Positions 12,036-24,585 of a stretch of 64,000 nucleotides of DNA are shown one piece after another. The notes under the pieces are model-generated. The model worked only from the letters and a program-made list of their open reading frames with translations, was not told the DNA's origin and made no database searches. This stretch comes from Podospora bellae-mahoneyi. Lineage: Eukaryota; Ascomycota; Sordariomycetes; Sordariales; Podosporaceae. Within the stretch, counting starts at the first letter, position 1. The number at the start of each line of letters is the position of its first letter. The position numbers and the translations under genes are program-made. The stretch covers positions 1,054,001 through 1,118,000 of the forward strand of contig NC_085885.1 of NCBI RefSeq assembly GCF_035222275.1, read 5' to 3'.

Positions 12036-13478
12036 ATGGCCTCCCGCTTCTCCGCCGCGCGCCCCAAACGCGCCTCCGAAGCCTTCGCCCGCACCCACCA
12101 CGGCTCAACCTCCGAATCCTCCTCCAAAAAAGTCCGCTTCGACATCCGCAACCCCTCCGCCCTCGCACCCACCGCCGACTCGGACGAATCCGACCAAGAA
12201 GAACAAGACCAAACCCTCGCCGCCGACGTAATCGGCTCCTCCACCCGCGCAACAAAACGCGGAGCAGTAAACATCGATGGCTACGACTCCGACTCTGAAA
12301 ACGAGCACTTTGAAGCCCGCGCCGAAGCCCGCAGCGACAAGGTCAACCTCGAAGAAGCCCTCGACAATTACAACTCCCAACCCACCACCACCTCTAAACC
12401 AGACTCGGACGATGAAATCGACATGTTTGGCACCGCCGACTCAGACACTGAGTCCAAACCTTCCAACAAACCCTCCAAAAAAAAGGACAAAACTGTCAAC
12501 TTTTTAGATGTTGACCAGATTGAAGGTCAAGAAGGGGACTCCAAATCAGGCGGTCACATCACCATCAACCCTTCAGCCGAACCCACCCTCTCCGATGACG
12601 AAGACGACGACGAAGAAGAAAACCCCGACACCATCGCCGCCGCCATCGCAGAAGAGGGCCTAGACGAGGAAGTCGGCCTGGGAGGCTTAAAAAAACATGC
12701 ACCCAAGATCGACGCCTTCAACATGCGCGCCGAGCAGGAAGAGGGCGCTTTTGACGAGGCGGGGAATTTCATCAGGAAGGCTGCTGATGCTGATGCTGTT
12801 CATGACCGCTGGCTGGAGGGGGTTAGTAAAAAGGAAATGAAGGCTGCTGCTGCTGCGCATGAGAAGAGAGAGGAGGGGTTGAGGAAGAGACAAAAGGAGG
12901 AAGATAAGATTACGACTGGGGAGTTGATGACGCGGCTTATACTAAAGCTAGAAAGGGGGGAAACTGCGCTGGAGGCGTTGGCTAGGCTTAGGAAGGGGCA
13001 GAAGAGGGAGAGGAAGGTGCCGAGGTGGAAGTTGGAGAAACAAAAGAAGAAGAAGAATGGGGGAGAGGGAGGGGATGAGATGGATGTTGATGCTGGTGGG
13101 GATAGAAAGGAGAAGGATGCGGAACAGGAGAGGATTAAAGAGGCGATTGAGGATATTGCGGATGCCGCGGACAAGTTGATGGGGAGGGAGTACCCGGATA
13201 TATATGATTATGAAAGGGAGAGGTTGTGCAGGATGTATTATAATGAAACGGGGGAGAGGTGGGTTGAGCCAGCAACGGAAGAGGAAGAATCACAACCAGC
13301 AGAGAAGATGTGGGAGTTTATGTGGGTGGACGGACGGGATGGGGGAGAAGGGAATATACAAGGGCCTTTTGACGGCAAGACTATGGAGGCGTGGAGGGAG
13401 GCGGGGTATTTTGGGGATGGGGTTGAGTTTAGAGTCAAGGGGACAGAAGGGTGGATGAGGGTGGCGGATTTTGTTTAG
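12036..13478 (+). CDS. LIN1: GYF-domain U5 snRNP protein, Lin1/CD2BP2 (Snu40) family
   Basis: A single exon of 480 residues. The N-terminal 250 residues are acidic and Ser-rich and include the family pattern KKVRFD near residue 32 and NIDGYDSDSE near residue 80. The middle, with IDAFNMRAEQEEGAFDEAGN at about 228-247 followed by DRWLEGVSKKEM, is the CD2BP2 core. The last 70 residues form a GYF domain: MWEFMWVD, GPFDGKTMEAW, then GYF and a closing hydrophobic strand. GYF domains bind proline-rich motifs. In this family the protein binds the U5 snRNP Prp6 protein during tri-snRNP assembly in the nucleus. Codon use switches from C-ending in the first half to G/T-ending in the second, without a change of frame. 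Confidence 0.9.
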   Translation: MASRFSAARPKRASEAFARTHHGSTSESSSKKVRFDIRNPSALAPTADSDESDQEEQDQTLAADVIGSSTRATKRGAVNIDGYDSDSENEHFEARAEARSDKVNLEEALDNYNSQPTTTSKPDSDDEIDMFGTADSDTESKPSNKPSKKKDKTVNFLDVDQIEGQEGDSKSGGHITINPSAEPTLSDDEDDDEEENPDTIAAAIAEEGLDEEVGLGGLKKHAPKIDAFNMRAEQEEGAFDEAGNFIRKAADADAVHDRWLEGVSKKEMKAAAAAHEKREEGLRKRQKEEDKITTGELMTRLILKLERGETALEALARLRKGQKRERKVPRWKLEKQKKKKNGGEGGDEMDVDAGGDRKEKDAEQERIKEAIEDIADAADKLMGREYPDIYDYERERLCRMYYNETGERWVEPATEEEESQPAEKMWEFMWVDGRDGGEGNIQGPFDGKTMEAWREAGYFGDGVEFRVKGTEGWMRVADFV

Positions 13479-13768
13479 CATTGCATCGATTTTTTGATTT
13501 TTGGGAAGCAAAAAAAGGGACGGAAAAGGAGTTTTCAGTGATACCCAAGTATGTCGTAATTCGTAATTTGAACACATTAACAGCCCTTGGTGCACCACCA
13601 TGGCAGTGATGCTCGGTTTGGTCTCTCAAAGCAATCTATTTCATTACAGTTACAATCCATGACCTGCCTCCCCATGTAAACAAACACAGCAATTCTCTTT
13701 TTATCCCCTATCCCGTAACGCCTACGCAAAAATACCCATAGACAGCAAGCATACACATTTCCCCTCTA

Positions 13769-15357
<1,589 letters not shown>

Positions 15358-16857
15358 TGTGCGCTTGTTGCAAATGACTTTGGCGAAGATGTTAGATTTT
15401 TGCCGTTCGAGGAAGCTGGTATGAACGCGCCAACACTTCTTGGAATCGTGAGGCTGATGAGATTCGACTGATTGCTGATTAGAGTTATCGCGTCTTGACG
15501 CTGTGCACATATCGGGGCAGGGTATGCATCAACTGAGCAGATGCCAAGAACCGAGATTAAGGCTTGCTGTTCCCAATTCCGATTTCCGACAGCTCAGCAG
15601 TCCAGGGTACCCCGCTTGAGGTATCAATCGCTGTAGGTTAAATGAATGCTACGCTATTAAAGTCTAGGGCTGTTGCTACAGTGGCGCGCGAATTTCACTG
15701 CCTACTGTTCTCGAACGCGTCGCGGGCATCGATCAGGCGACTTGATATACAAAAGACCATTCGCTCAGCGCCGTGTGGCAGAGAATAGAGACGGGCCGAG
15801 CGAGGTCGGTGCCTGTTTGAATATCTACACTACACAATATTTTTGTTGCCTTCCGATGTCTGTTTCCCATCAGCCACCCGTCAAAGAAAAAATAGCGGAC
15901 AACCTGACCTGGATTTTTCTTTTCTTTTTCGAATCGACAACGCGTTTCCTCGAGTAAGTAGGACTGTGCGTGAGCAAACTCTCTACACATTGCTTCTTCT
16001 CTCCTGACAAGGATCCCCCGCAGAAGAGCGCAGCTGCCATTGGAACATGCCTCTTAGCGCCTACCCGTTTGCTGGGGGTGTGCCTGCCTCTCAATGATAA
16101 AACCTTGGAGCTCAAAGTATAAATCTTCCAATCTCCAGCTCACCACCGCGTTGATTGCCTGTTTTTTTTGGGCTTGGTTTCTATTTTACATGCATGCCCT
16201 GGTGCTGCTGGATCTCTGTTGACACTGCTCGCTTTGTTATTAGCAAGCCCCGCGTCGTTCAACCGTGACGCATTGTACTTGCACGACCTTCGAAGCTCGG
16301 AATTCCCCCGCGCCACTCGTTCGGCCCTCAGCCACTGACTGCTCCGGTAAGTGTAAACTTCTCTCCATATCTCTTGCCCGCGCGCCATGGGCACACAAAC
16401 CGACATCCTTGAGGCCAACGTACCTTGTGCTCCTCATACAACACTCGTGTACATCCTGGACCAGAAGTAGAGTTGATAGGCTTATCCTACCTACTCTACC
16501 ACATCCATGCACTTTGTGAGCCACCTTCATGTTTCGGCTCGCTGCATGGCTGTTGACTTCTCTTATGGCTATCAACTGCTAGACATGTCAATTTTCTTTT
16601 ACCTGCCGACGCCATCTAGACTTGGAAAACCATCCTTGGGTTTCTTGAGTTATTGTGGTAAACCTTGCGATTTGTCTTGGGCGTGTGAATATATTCTCGA
16701 TGTATTCGAATAGTTGCTAACATGATTTTACAGAACCCCTGGCTGTGGTTGAGTTGCTGCCGCACCATCAGTCACAAAATCATAAAGTCGACAGATAGGA
16801 GACGTCCCAGCAACTCTGTGCTTGCCGCCTCGGCCCAGTCCGGGTCGCTGCTCCAAC
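15358..16857. promoter_or_regulatory. Divergent promoter region RVB2 / coiled-coil gene, with a probable UTR intron
   Basis: About 1.5 kb without a recognisable coding gene, between the divergent starts. A consensus donor GGTAAGT at 16346 pairs with a branch-like CTAAC and a TTTTACAG acceptor ending at 16733. This suggests a roughly 390-nt intron in the 5' leader of the plus-strand gene. Promoter function is inferred from the layout. Confidence 0.5.
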
Positions 16858-19342
16858 ATGTCTTCCGACCGTCGGGCGTCTGGGGCACTCCCAAGCCGCC
16901 GTGGTCTCGACGAGAGATGGGACTCGTGGGGCTCACGGGATGTTCGTCGGGACGATTACTCCACTCGTGAGTCGAGAGACGATTATTATCGTTCAGGAGA
17001 TCGAGAACGCGAAAGAGAGCGGGAACGAGACCGGGAACGAGACCGGGAGCGGGAACGAGATAGGGACCGGGACCGAGACCGAGATCGTGACCGTCAAAAG
17101 TTGTCGTCACATCATGTAGCATCACTAGTTGCTTCTATCGACTCGGACCCCGTCAGTGGCGGAGCTCGTCAGGACTGTAATGCCGCCACAGGAACACGTA
17201 AGTAGTCCCGTGGATATATACGGACTGTCTCTAACGATTGCATTTGTTCTAGCAACTCGCCAGCTAGACGTGTCCACAAAAGGTGCTGACGGGGTTGAGG
17301 AGGCTTTGAAGCACCTCGCAGCCATGCTAGCGGAGAAAACACGCTTCAAACTGCACCTGGAATTGCTTAAGAAAAGCCAGGCGCAGAGGAACAAGGAGTA
17401 CGAGAAAGCCAAGCGGAATGCCGCTTCCTTTGCTTCGGTGCCAGACTTGCAGAAGGAATATCGGGACAAGAGTGACAAGGAAATCAAGGACGTGGAGCAT
17501 CATCTCAGGAAGCTGCACTCAATGGAGCAGAACGCAATTACTTTCTTCATTAACTGTTTAACCTCCTTTCCGAACCAGACAGGCTTGCAAGCCCACGCGC
17601 TAGCCCAATCTCAAGCATCGACTGAAGAATTCGAGGCGGCGCTGGCAGCCTTGACCAAGACTGTTGAGCAACAACAAGAAAGCCTGAAGAGGCAGGAGGA
17701 AGGCTGGAAAGAGCATGGCGAAGCCGTTGCAACCCAAATCGCACAGGCTGAGGAGAATCTCAAGAGTCGTGACGAAACGACCAAGGACATGTTCGCCAAA
17801 CTCGAGGCGAAGTTTGAGGCGAGGTTTCAGCAGTTGGAAGAAGGGAAAAAGCAAGAGCTGGAAGCCCAGAATCGGAAGTTCAAGGAGGTGCAGGCGAAAT
17901 CCCAGGCCATGGAAATTGCCTTCAGTAACCTCAGTCAAAGGTGCCAAACCTTGGAGCAGGCTCTTTCCAGACAGGCCAAGACCTTGGAGGAATTGGCGCA
18001 GCTTGTTGCGTCCCACACAAGGATTCTCGATGACCACTCGAATAGCCTAGCCGAGCATTCGGGCGAGTTCAACACCCACTCTGAAAAACTCGCTGCACAC
18101 ACCCAAACCCTTACCGCACAAGAAGGAGCCCTTTCGCAGCAAAGGCAGGCCCTCGCTCAACAGTCTGAAGCGCAGGCTAACCAAAGCCAAGAGCTTGCAA
18201 ATCAAGTCCAAAAACTCGACACTGTTGCCGAATCGTGGCGCAACGAGTTAGACATGAGGCTTGTCATCATCACTAAGACGTGGCAGCACCAGCTTGAGGG
18301 AAGGCTTGAACAGTCCAACGCCTCTCTACTACACCAGCAGAATCTCACAGGCGACATGTTTGATATCCGTACAGGATTAATGACAGTGATTGATAAGGTG
18401 AATAAGATGGAGACGCGGTTTTCCGGTATCGATGACACGTTGGGGTCAGTGGGCAATAAGACCAACAAGATGGAGGAGCGACTTTCCAACATTGATGTGG
18501 ACACGCTGGATGCTATGGGCGACATTACTGTCCAGTTCCCCAACCTTGAGGAGAGGGTTAAAGGTTTGGAGGGGAATGTGAAAGCGCTTGAAGGCAACGT
18601 CAAGAACTTACAAACAGAAGTCAGCAAAGTGCAACGACAACGATTCGAATCACCGACCATGGTGACGACGCCGACAACTGTCGAAGCGCCACTGGCAGGT
18701 TCTGCTGGGGTATCGAAGCAAGTCTTCTCGGCGACCATGCAGGCCATTACGGCCAAGTTTGGCGATTTGATCAATGCAGTTAAAAACGACTTCACGGCAC
18801 TGGAAGACCGGGTGCAGTCGCTCGAAGCCAAGGCGCCCCTTAAGCAGGAGACTCTTGACAACCCGGATATGCGGTCTGACATTGCCCGACTAGACCTGGC
18901 CTTGACCAACCTGAAGTCGGAGGCGACACACAACAAAGTCCAGATCAACAGTCTGACCGAGACTGCCAATAAGCTGGCCAAGAATCACCAAGTGGTCGAG
19001 GACACTTTGAAGAGCAACATCGGTTCTTTGACTATGAGTATAAGCACCCTGGATGACCGCTTCAACAACCTGACCACCAAGAGCCTCTTTGACCACATGG
19101 TTTCGTACATCTCGACGCTCTACCCAGAGCCGGCTCAAATCAAGACGGATATTCGTCACCTCTTTGACCTGGTCAAGACACTGCAGGCAGGCTTGCAGGA
19201 CTGCCAGGGCAAGGTTGAAAAGGTGGACGACATGGCGAAGGCGTTGGATTCGGATTACCACACAAATGTGAAGAAACGGAGGATTGATTCAAGCCCTAAT
19301 ATGGCGGGGCTGAACGGAGTTCCGAAGGGCGTTGCCTCCTAG
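16858..19342 (+). CDS. Long coiled-coil protein with RE/RD-rich head, function unknown
   Basis: Two exons, 16858-17197 and 17253-19342, joined in phase 1 (donor GTAAGT, branch CTAAC, acceptor TTCTAG), give 809 residues. Residues about 45-82 are a nearly pure run of Arg-Glu and Arg-Asp dipeptides, as found in some nuclear speckle and RNA-processing proteins. A short globular segment (about 115-190) follows. From about 195 to 760 the chain is a long heptad-patterned coiled coil rich in Gln, Glu, Lys and Leu. It has several near-repeats of the type H-x-x-x-L-A-x-H around 310-345 and paired LEGNVKALEGNVKNL units. The C-terminus carries KKRRI, a possible nuclear signal. I recognise no enzyme motif and no named family. 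A structural or scaffolding role is the most that can be inferred. Confidence 0.75.
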
Positions 19343-21859
19343 GTGTCTGAGCAACCCGGGGGAGGAGACCTGGGCCAAGGTGTACGACAAAGCACTGCCA
19401 TGCCGGCTATATGGTCAGTAACAAGATGGCCATTTGGAATTTAGGGGCAAGATACTACGAGAAGAGAGCCTTGATTACTTGGCCTGGGTTTGCTCGGTGT
19501 GGTTGGAGAGTCTACAACTACCCCACGGGAGGGAGTGTGCATTTTTACGATTCTGTGCATTTCTTGTTTCTTCACAGCGTTGGGTTTTCCATCATTATGC
19601 CCTTGACTTTTCGGTCACCCCGAGACTTTTGGTATGATTTACCAGCACGGCGTTATGGTTTGTTGAATGTTTTGGGGTGGGAAGGAAGGACAAAGGCATG
19701 GTGTGCCAGTGACTACCTGGCACACATAAACGCTTTGCTCACGTACATACGTTGGAACCACTCATGTGTTTTTTTTGCATCGCATTGCTGTTATGATTTA
19801 CAGCATAGCGTCTTGGTTTTGGGGTTGACAAGCTGTCTTTAAATTACGTTGCGAAGACTAGAGGGAGGCAGGAAGGGAAGGTAAAAGGAAAGAAGCCTTG
19901 TGTTATAATGGAGCCTCGTTGATTTTATCATCGACATCATATTCGACCACGAACAACAGACGTTACATTCGTCAGTGGCATATTCTTATTTCTATCAATA
20001 ACACCGACAGGCAGCAGGTTATGGCATCTGAAGTTGGTTAAGGAAGGAGGAAGGCGAGGTCAAGGGAAGCGAGGAGTTTTGTATTTTTGGTGGTGACGCC
20101 TCACCTTAGATGTAAAATGGGCAGATTAAGCTGCCTGACAAGTGACATATATGTTGGGGGCTAATTGTTAGATTTACTAAATCAAACATTGTAATGTGTG
20201 TATCTATGTTTGATTTTGGTTTGTCTAAATGTGAGCAGTCTATGAAGGGAAACAGAGCCTTGCCAGGAACTGGAGTACCTAGGGGTGAGACAGATCACGT
20301 CAGCTGTCATACTTAAGCTTTGGGCTCCGGCGGCTTGGTTAAGAGGGATGCAGAAAGTCAAAACTGGGCACGTCTTTTTTTTTTGGGGGGCAGCTGATGC
20401 CAAGACTTGTGTGTTATTTTCCCGGTTTGAATCTGTTGGATGAGATCGGACCAAGTGCCGGGTGATGGGCTGGCGCTAGGCCGAGATGGTTTGTTTCTTC
20501 CAAACCGAGTGACTGTTTATCTGTCTACTCCGTACCTAGGAAGAATGGGAACAGTGATGGATGGGGGTGTACCTGTGACGATGAGAAGAACAGACGGGAA
20601 CATGTCCTAGGTGTAAATAAAAAAGTACCCAGCGCAGAAAGAGCCAAGAACTCCGCAGACAGCTTCAGGTCGACCCGCCCGTAAAACAGAGCTGGAGCAC
20701 ACCACTGACACTTCCCTGTCACCCTGTTCGCTGCCCCCGGTCCCCGGCGACTCCACTGTTCGCGCACCGCTGCCCGCCCGCGGGAATCCACCCTCGGCTT
20801 CCCACTGTCCACTGCCTGTACTGTCCGTTGTCCGCTGCCCACACCCACAGCAACACCCACGCCCACACCATCCTCAACATCACCACGTCCGGACCGCACG
20901 ATACTATCTCCGATTTTCCCACGTTCGAGCCGGCTCGTGATCACGCTCGACCCCCGATTCCACTTCCCATACCTACCGCGCCCGTTCGATTGACCAGCCC
21001 GTTGCCCTGTCGCCATCATATGCGGGCAACATCACGACCAACCTACTGTCTTTTCGAGAGATGTGCTCGTGTCTGAGCCGCGAAGATAAGGTCGCTTCTC
21101 GGAGGCTGGGATAAACTCGGAGGACAACCACCGATTTCGACATCGCGAGGCGGTATTATTTTCTTCTGTCACGGACTGACGCCAGAGAGGCCTTGTCGCT
21201 ACCGCCGAGCTTGTTGACGGGAACTTTTGGTACGTGTTGACACATTCTGTCTGCCCGTTGGGGAAACCTTGATGCGAAAAGACCCAATTGCCCCGCAGAG
21301 TGAGACCCGAATCTCTGATTCAACTCGAAAGGGGGGCAATATTATTATTATTATTTTTGATCTCTTTGCGGGAAGCGCGCCGGGGGAAAAGAGGTTATCG
21401 AAGACAGACAGGGGACCATACTGACTGACGGGTCGCGACCTGGCAGACAATTTGCGCGCGCGCGCACGAGCTTTCTTCGTTTCTAGTTGCTTTGCGCACC
21501 ACCTTCCAAGCAGAGCTTGACATTGTGTTGTTCTTCTTCTTCGGTTGCTTGCGTGCAGTTATTCGGTTGGCATCCTCAGGTTCCTTCCAAAGCTTCCGCA
21601 GACTACGGTCCAGCAGTTTAAACAGCAAACCTGCCTTTTGGGCCGCGGAAAGTTTGGTTTTCCACCTCCAACACCACCAAGCAAAGGTCCGGATTCTTCC
21701 CCATCATCGAACACGCACCGCACCAACATCCGCATCCTCCACTTTTTGTGCGGCAACGAGAGAAGAGAAAAGGCACCGCCAACGAGACGTCACCAACTAG
21801 AGAAACGAGCTACACGACCGACCGCACCACTAAGATACGAGCGCTCAAATGTCCCAACA
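19343..21859. other. Intergenic region and long 5' leader of the next gene
   Basis: About 2.5 kb. A 143-codon frame at 19411-19842 has no motif and lies where the 3' untranslated region of the coiled-coil gene is expected. A G/T-rich middle contains a T10 run near 20373. A CG-rich segment at about 20,640-21,850 shows short frames only and probably holds the promoter and leader of the gene starting at 21860. No RNA gene was recognised. Confidence 0.5.
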
Positions 21860-24585
21860 ATGAAGAGAACGATGGATGGAGCGAAGAAGAATGCAGAAGA
21901 TCTCGTGGCCCAGCATATTCTTCCCAACTGCCCGTACCATCTCTCGTTGTACCACAACCGCCAGTACCCCAAGGCTGAGGAGTGGTGGTTTAACGGCCCC
22001 AGCGCCCGCCTGCAGTACCAGACCTTCTCGTCCGATGCCGAGCGTGGGTTTTTGTATACTGTACCGCCGTGGGTCATTGTCGAGGAGGAGCAGGCCGCTC
22101 AGATGCCGCCCAGACCGGTCCCCAAGACGGGCGAGAGGAAGAAGATAACGCTTTCCGAGGCGTTGAAGAGGAAGCAGTCGCCCATGTCGCCCATGGGGAA
22201 TAATAGTAGTAGTGAGACGCCGGTTAGATCGGAGAGCCGGGTGGCGAACGGGAGTGGTGCTCACAAGCCGCCACCACCGCCGCCATCGAGGGAGAGGGAG
22301 AGGGAGAGGGAGAGGGAGGTTGTGGTGAAGAAGGAGAGTTTGAAGCCAGTGGAGAGGTCAGATGCGCGTCGGGTGGTTTCTAAGACAGATTCCCGGCCGG
22401 ATTCCCGGGTGGAAAGGCCACCACGGCCAGAAGTGAATGGGGACAGGTACGAATTGAGAGGGAAGAGGTCGCTGTTGTGGCCGTCCATGCTAACAGAGAC
22501 GACAGAAGTAAACATCCCCCACCGCCACGGTCGCAGCCCGAACCCGAGAGCAGAAAACGTGTCGCGGATACTGAATCGAGCTTGCCCCCACAAAAGCGAC
22601 CCAGGAGCGAGCAGGTCAGCACCTCAAAGCTCGACCGCGAATATGGCCGGCAGCCAAAACCGGAACCACCACGGGGTCGCGATAGAGGGGTCCCTGAGAG
22701 AACACAAAGAGAGCGAGACACAAAGAATGATTCACTGCGTCCAACCACGAATGGCTTGGCGCCTGCGTCGACGGACAGGGACAGAGAAAATACTGCGTCT
22801 CCGAGATCAACAATACAAGTTAATGGGTCGAGAGTCCGGCCAGATAGTGGCAGATCCACTCCTCGAAAAGGAGAAGGGTTGACGAAGTCGCTGTTGCCCG
22901 AGTTATTATCACCACTTCACCCAAGTCTGGAGGCCGAGCTCGAGGAGCACAGGCCGAGGAGAAAGCTGGCGGACAAGGCGCCACTGCGATCACAAAAGGC
23001 GGACGGGGGCCCGCCGCCGGCGAAGAAGAGGAAACCGCCTGTGCTGCCGGAGCTTTTGTCGCCGACGCTGCCCGCGATTGTGGAAGAGGCTTTGATACAG
23101 AGCAACCAGACGCCGGCCAGAAATCAGTCGGGGAGTCAGTCAGAATCGTCTCCTAGCAGCGCAAGAAAGACCATCATTGCGGCCCCGTTGATATCACTCC
23201 CCCCACCGGCAGAGGAGAAGCCGCCCCCGCGACCCAGCAGGATCGTGACCCTGAAGCTGAAGAAGGCCAACGCCAAGCGGGCCAAGGACTTGTTGAGTCT
23301 GCCGTCGAAATCGGCAAAGGACGCCCTCAAGAAGGAGCGGTCGATCAGTGTGGAAGCAACGCCGCCGCCAGCGAGAAAACGGCCTCGGCCGGCGGATGAG
23401 ATTGAGCAGCCCCCCGCTCCTCCGCCGGTCATACCACCCAAGTCCCGGGGTGTCAAGGCGGAGCTCATGAAGAATAACCATAACAGTCCGTCGACTCCGT
23501 TGAGGGTACCGCCGCAGGGTGGTAGTGCTTCCCAACCTACACCTCTCCGCCCCAACTCGACAACCCCGTTGAAACACAGCATCACGGCGGCAGTGTCTGG
23601 GAGTGCCGAGGCGGTCACTGCTGCTGCTCGCCCCCCCACGAGGGATGTCGCACCCCTCGACCCGAAAACAATCGAAAAGTCGGAGCACCACCGGAAAATC
23701 CACCAGGAGCTTGTGGCTTTGGGGACAAAGATCAAGCACACGCGGGATGACCTTTCCAAGTCTAGTCATGGAAACCCCTCCCCCGCAGAAGAGAAACGGC
23801 TCTCTGCCCTCCACCTCGAGATGGTCCTAACATATTTCCTCGCCTTTTACAACTTGAATTTGTCGAGGACGTTGGCGGGGAAGTCGGGGGATATCCAGAT
23901 GTGGGAGTCGCTGCTGCCGCATATTGCGGAATTGAGGGGGAGACAGGGGGTGAGGCAGAGTAGGTGTTTGAAGGCGTTGGCTTGCCAGCTGCATGCGAGT
24001 TGTTTGGATCAGATTGTGCACGCGTATTTCATGCTTGATGAGGGGAGCGCGGGGGTGTGGTTTAGGCGGGTTGGCGGGGTGGTGCAGAAGGGGGGGAGGA
24101 TGTGGGCTGAGGCGGAGGGGTTGGTTGGTTTGGTGGGGGAGGGGACGGGGCTGAGGATGAGGGGGGGGGTTATGGGGATGGGCGTTGAGGAGGTTGTTAG
24201 GGAGGCGTTGGTGGTTATGAGGAGGTGGGCGAAGGGGGAGGGGGTGGAGTGGGTTGGTGAGGGGGTAGGGAGGTGGGTTGGGGAGGGGGGGAAGGAGGAT
24301 GGGGGGGGGGTTGGGCGGGAGAGGGGTGGTGGTGGGAGGGAAAGGGAGAAAGATGAGGGGAGAGACAGACACGGTGGAAGAGATCCTCCGCCGAGAGAAC
24401 ATCGTGATCGGGATCGAGAACGGGGAGGCGTGAGGGATAGAGATCGGGATAGAGACCGAGATCGGGACCACCCTCCGCGTGAGAGAGAAAGGGATGGCCC
24501 ACCAAGTCACCGTGACAGGGATATGTTGCGGGATCGAGACCGTGACAGAGGAGGAGGACGGAACTCGGAGCGGGCGGGGAGATGA
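21860..24585 (+). CDS. Large basic, mostly disordered protein with conserved C-terminal helical region (possibly Ell-binding Ebp1-like)
   Basis: Exons 21860-22446 and 22497-24585 join across a 50-nt intron (GTACGA...CTAACAG, phase 2) to give 891 residues. The start MKRTMDG leads into a compact segment (residues 10-75, with LPNCPYHLSLYHNRQYPKAE and a WW pair) that looks like a folded N-terminal domain. The middle is Pro/Arg/Lys-rich and disordered, with an RE-dipeptide run near residue 140, poly-Pro runs and the doublet LLPELLSP/VLPELLSP. Residues about 590-715 form a conserved-looking helical block (KIHQELVALGTKIKHTRDDL...YFLAFYNLNLSRTL...). The C-terminus is Gly-rich, then Arg-Asp dipeptides. 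The block resembles what I remember of the Ell-binding Ebp1 C-terminal family, linked to RNA polymerase II elongation, but this is a guess from memory. Confidence 0.7.

Noticed and set aside
19411-19842. 143-codon plus-strand frame after the coiled-coil gene
   Set aside because: It sits where the 3' untranslated region is expected and lacks any motif.
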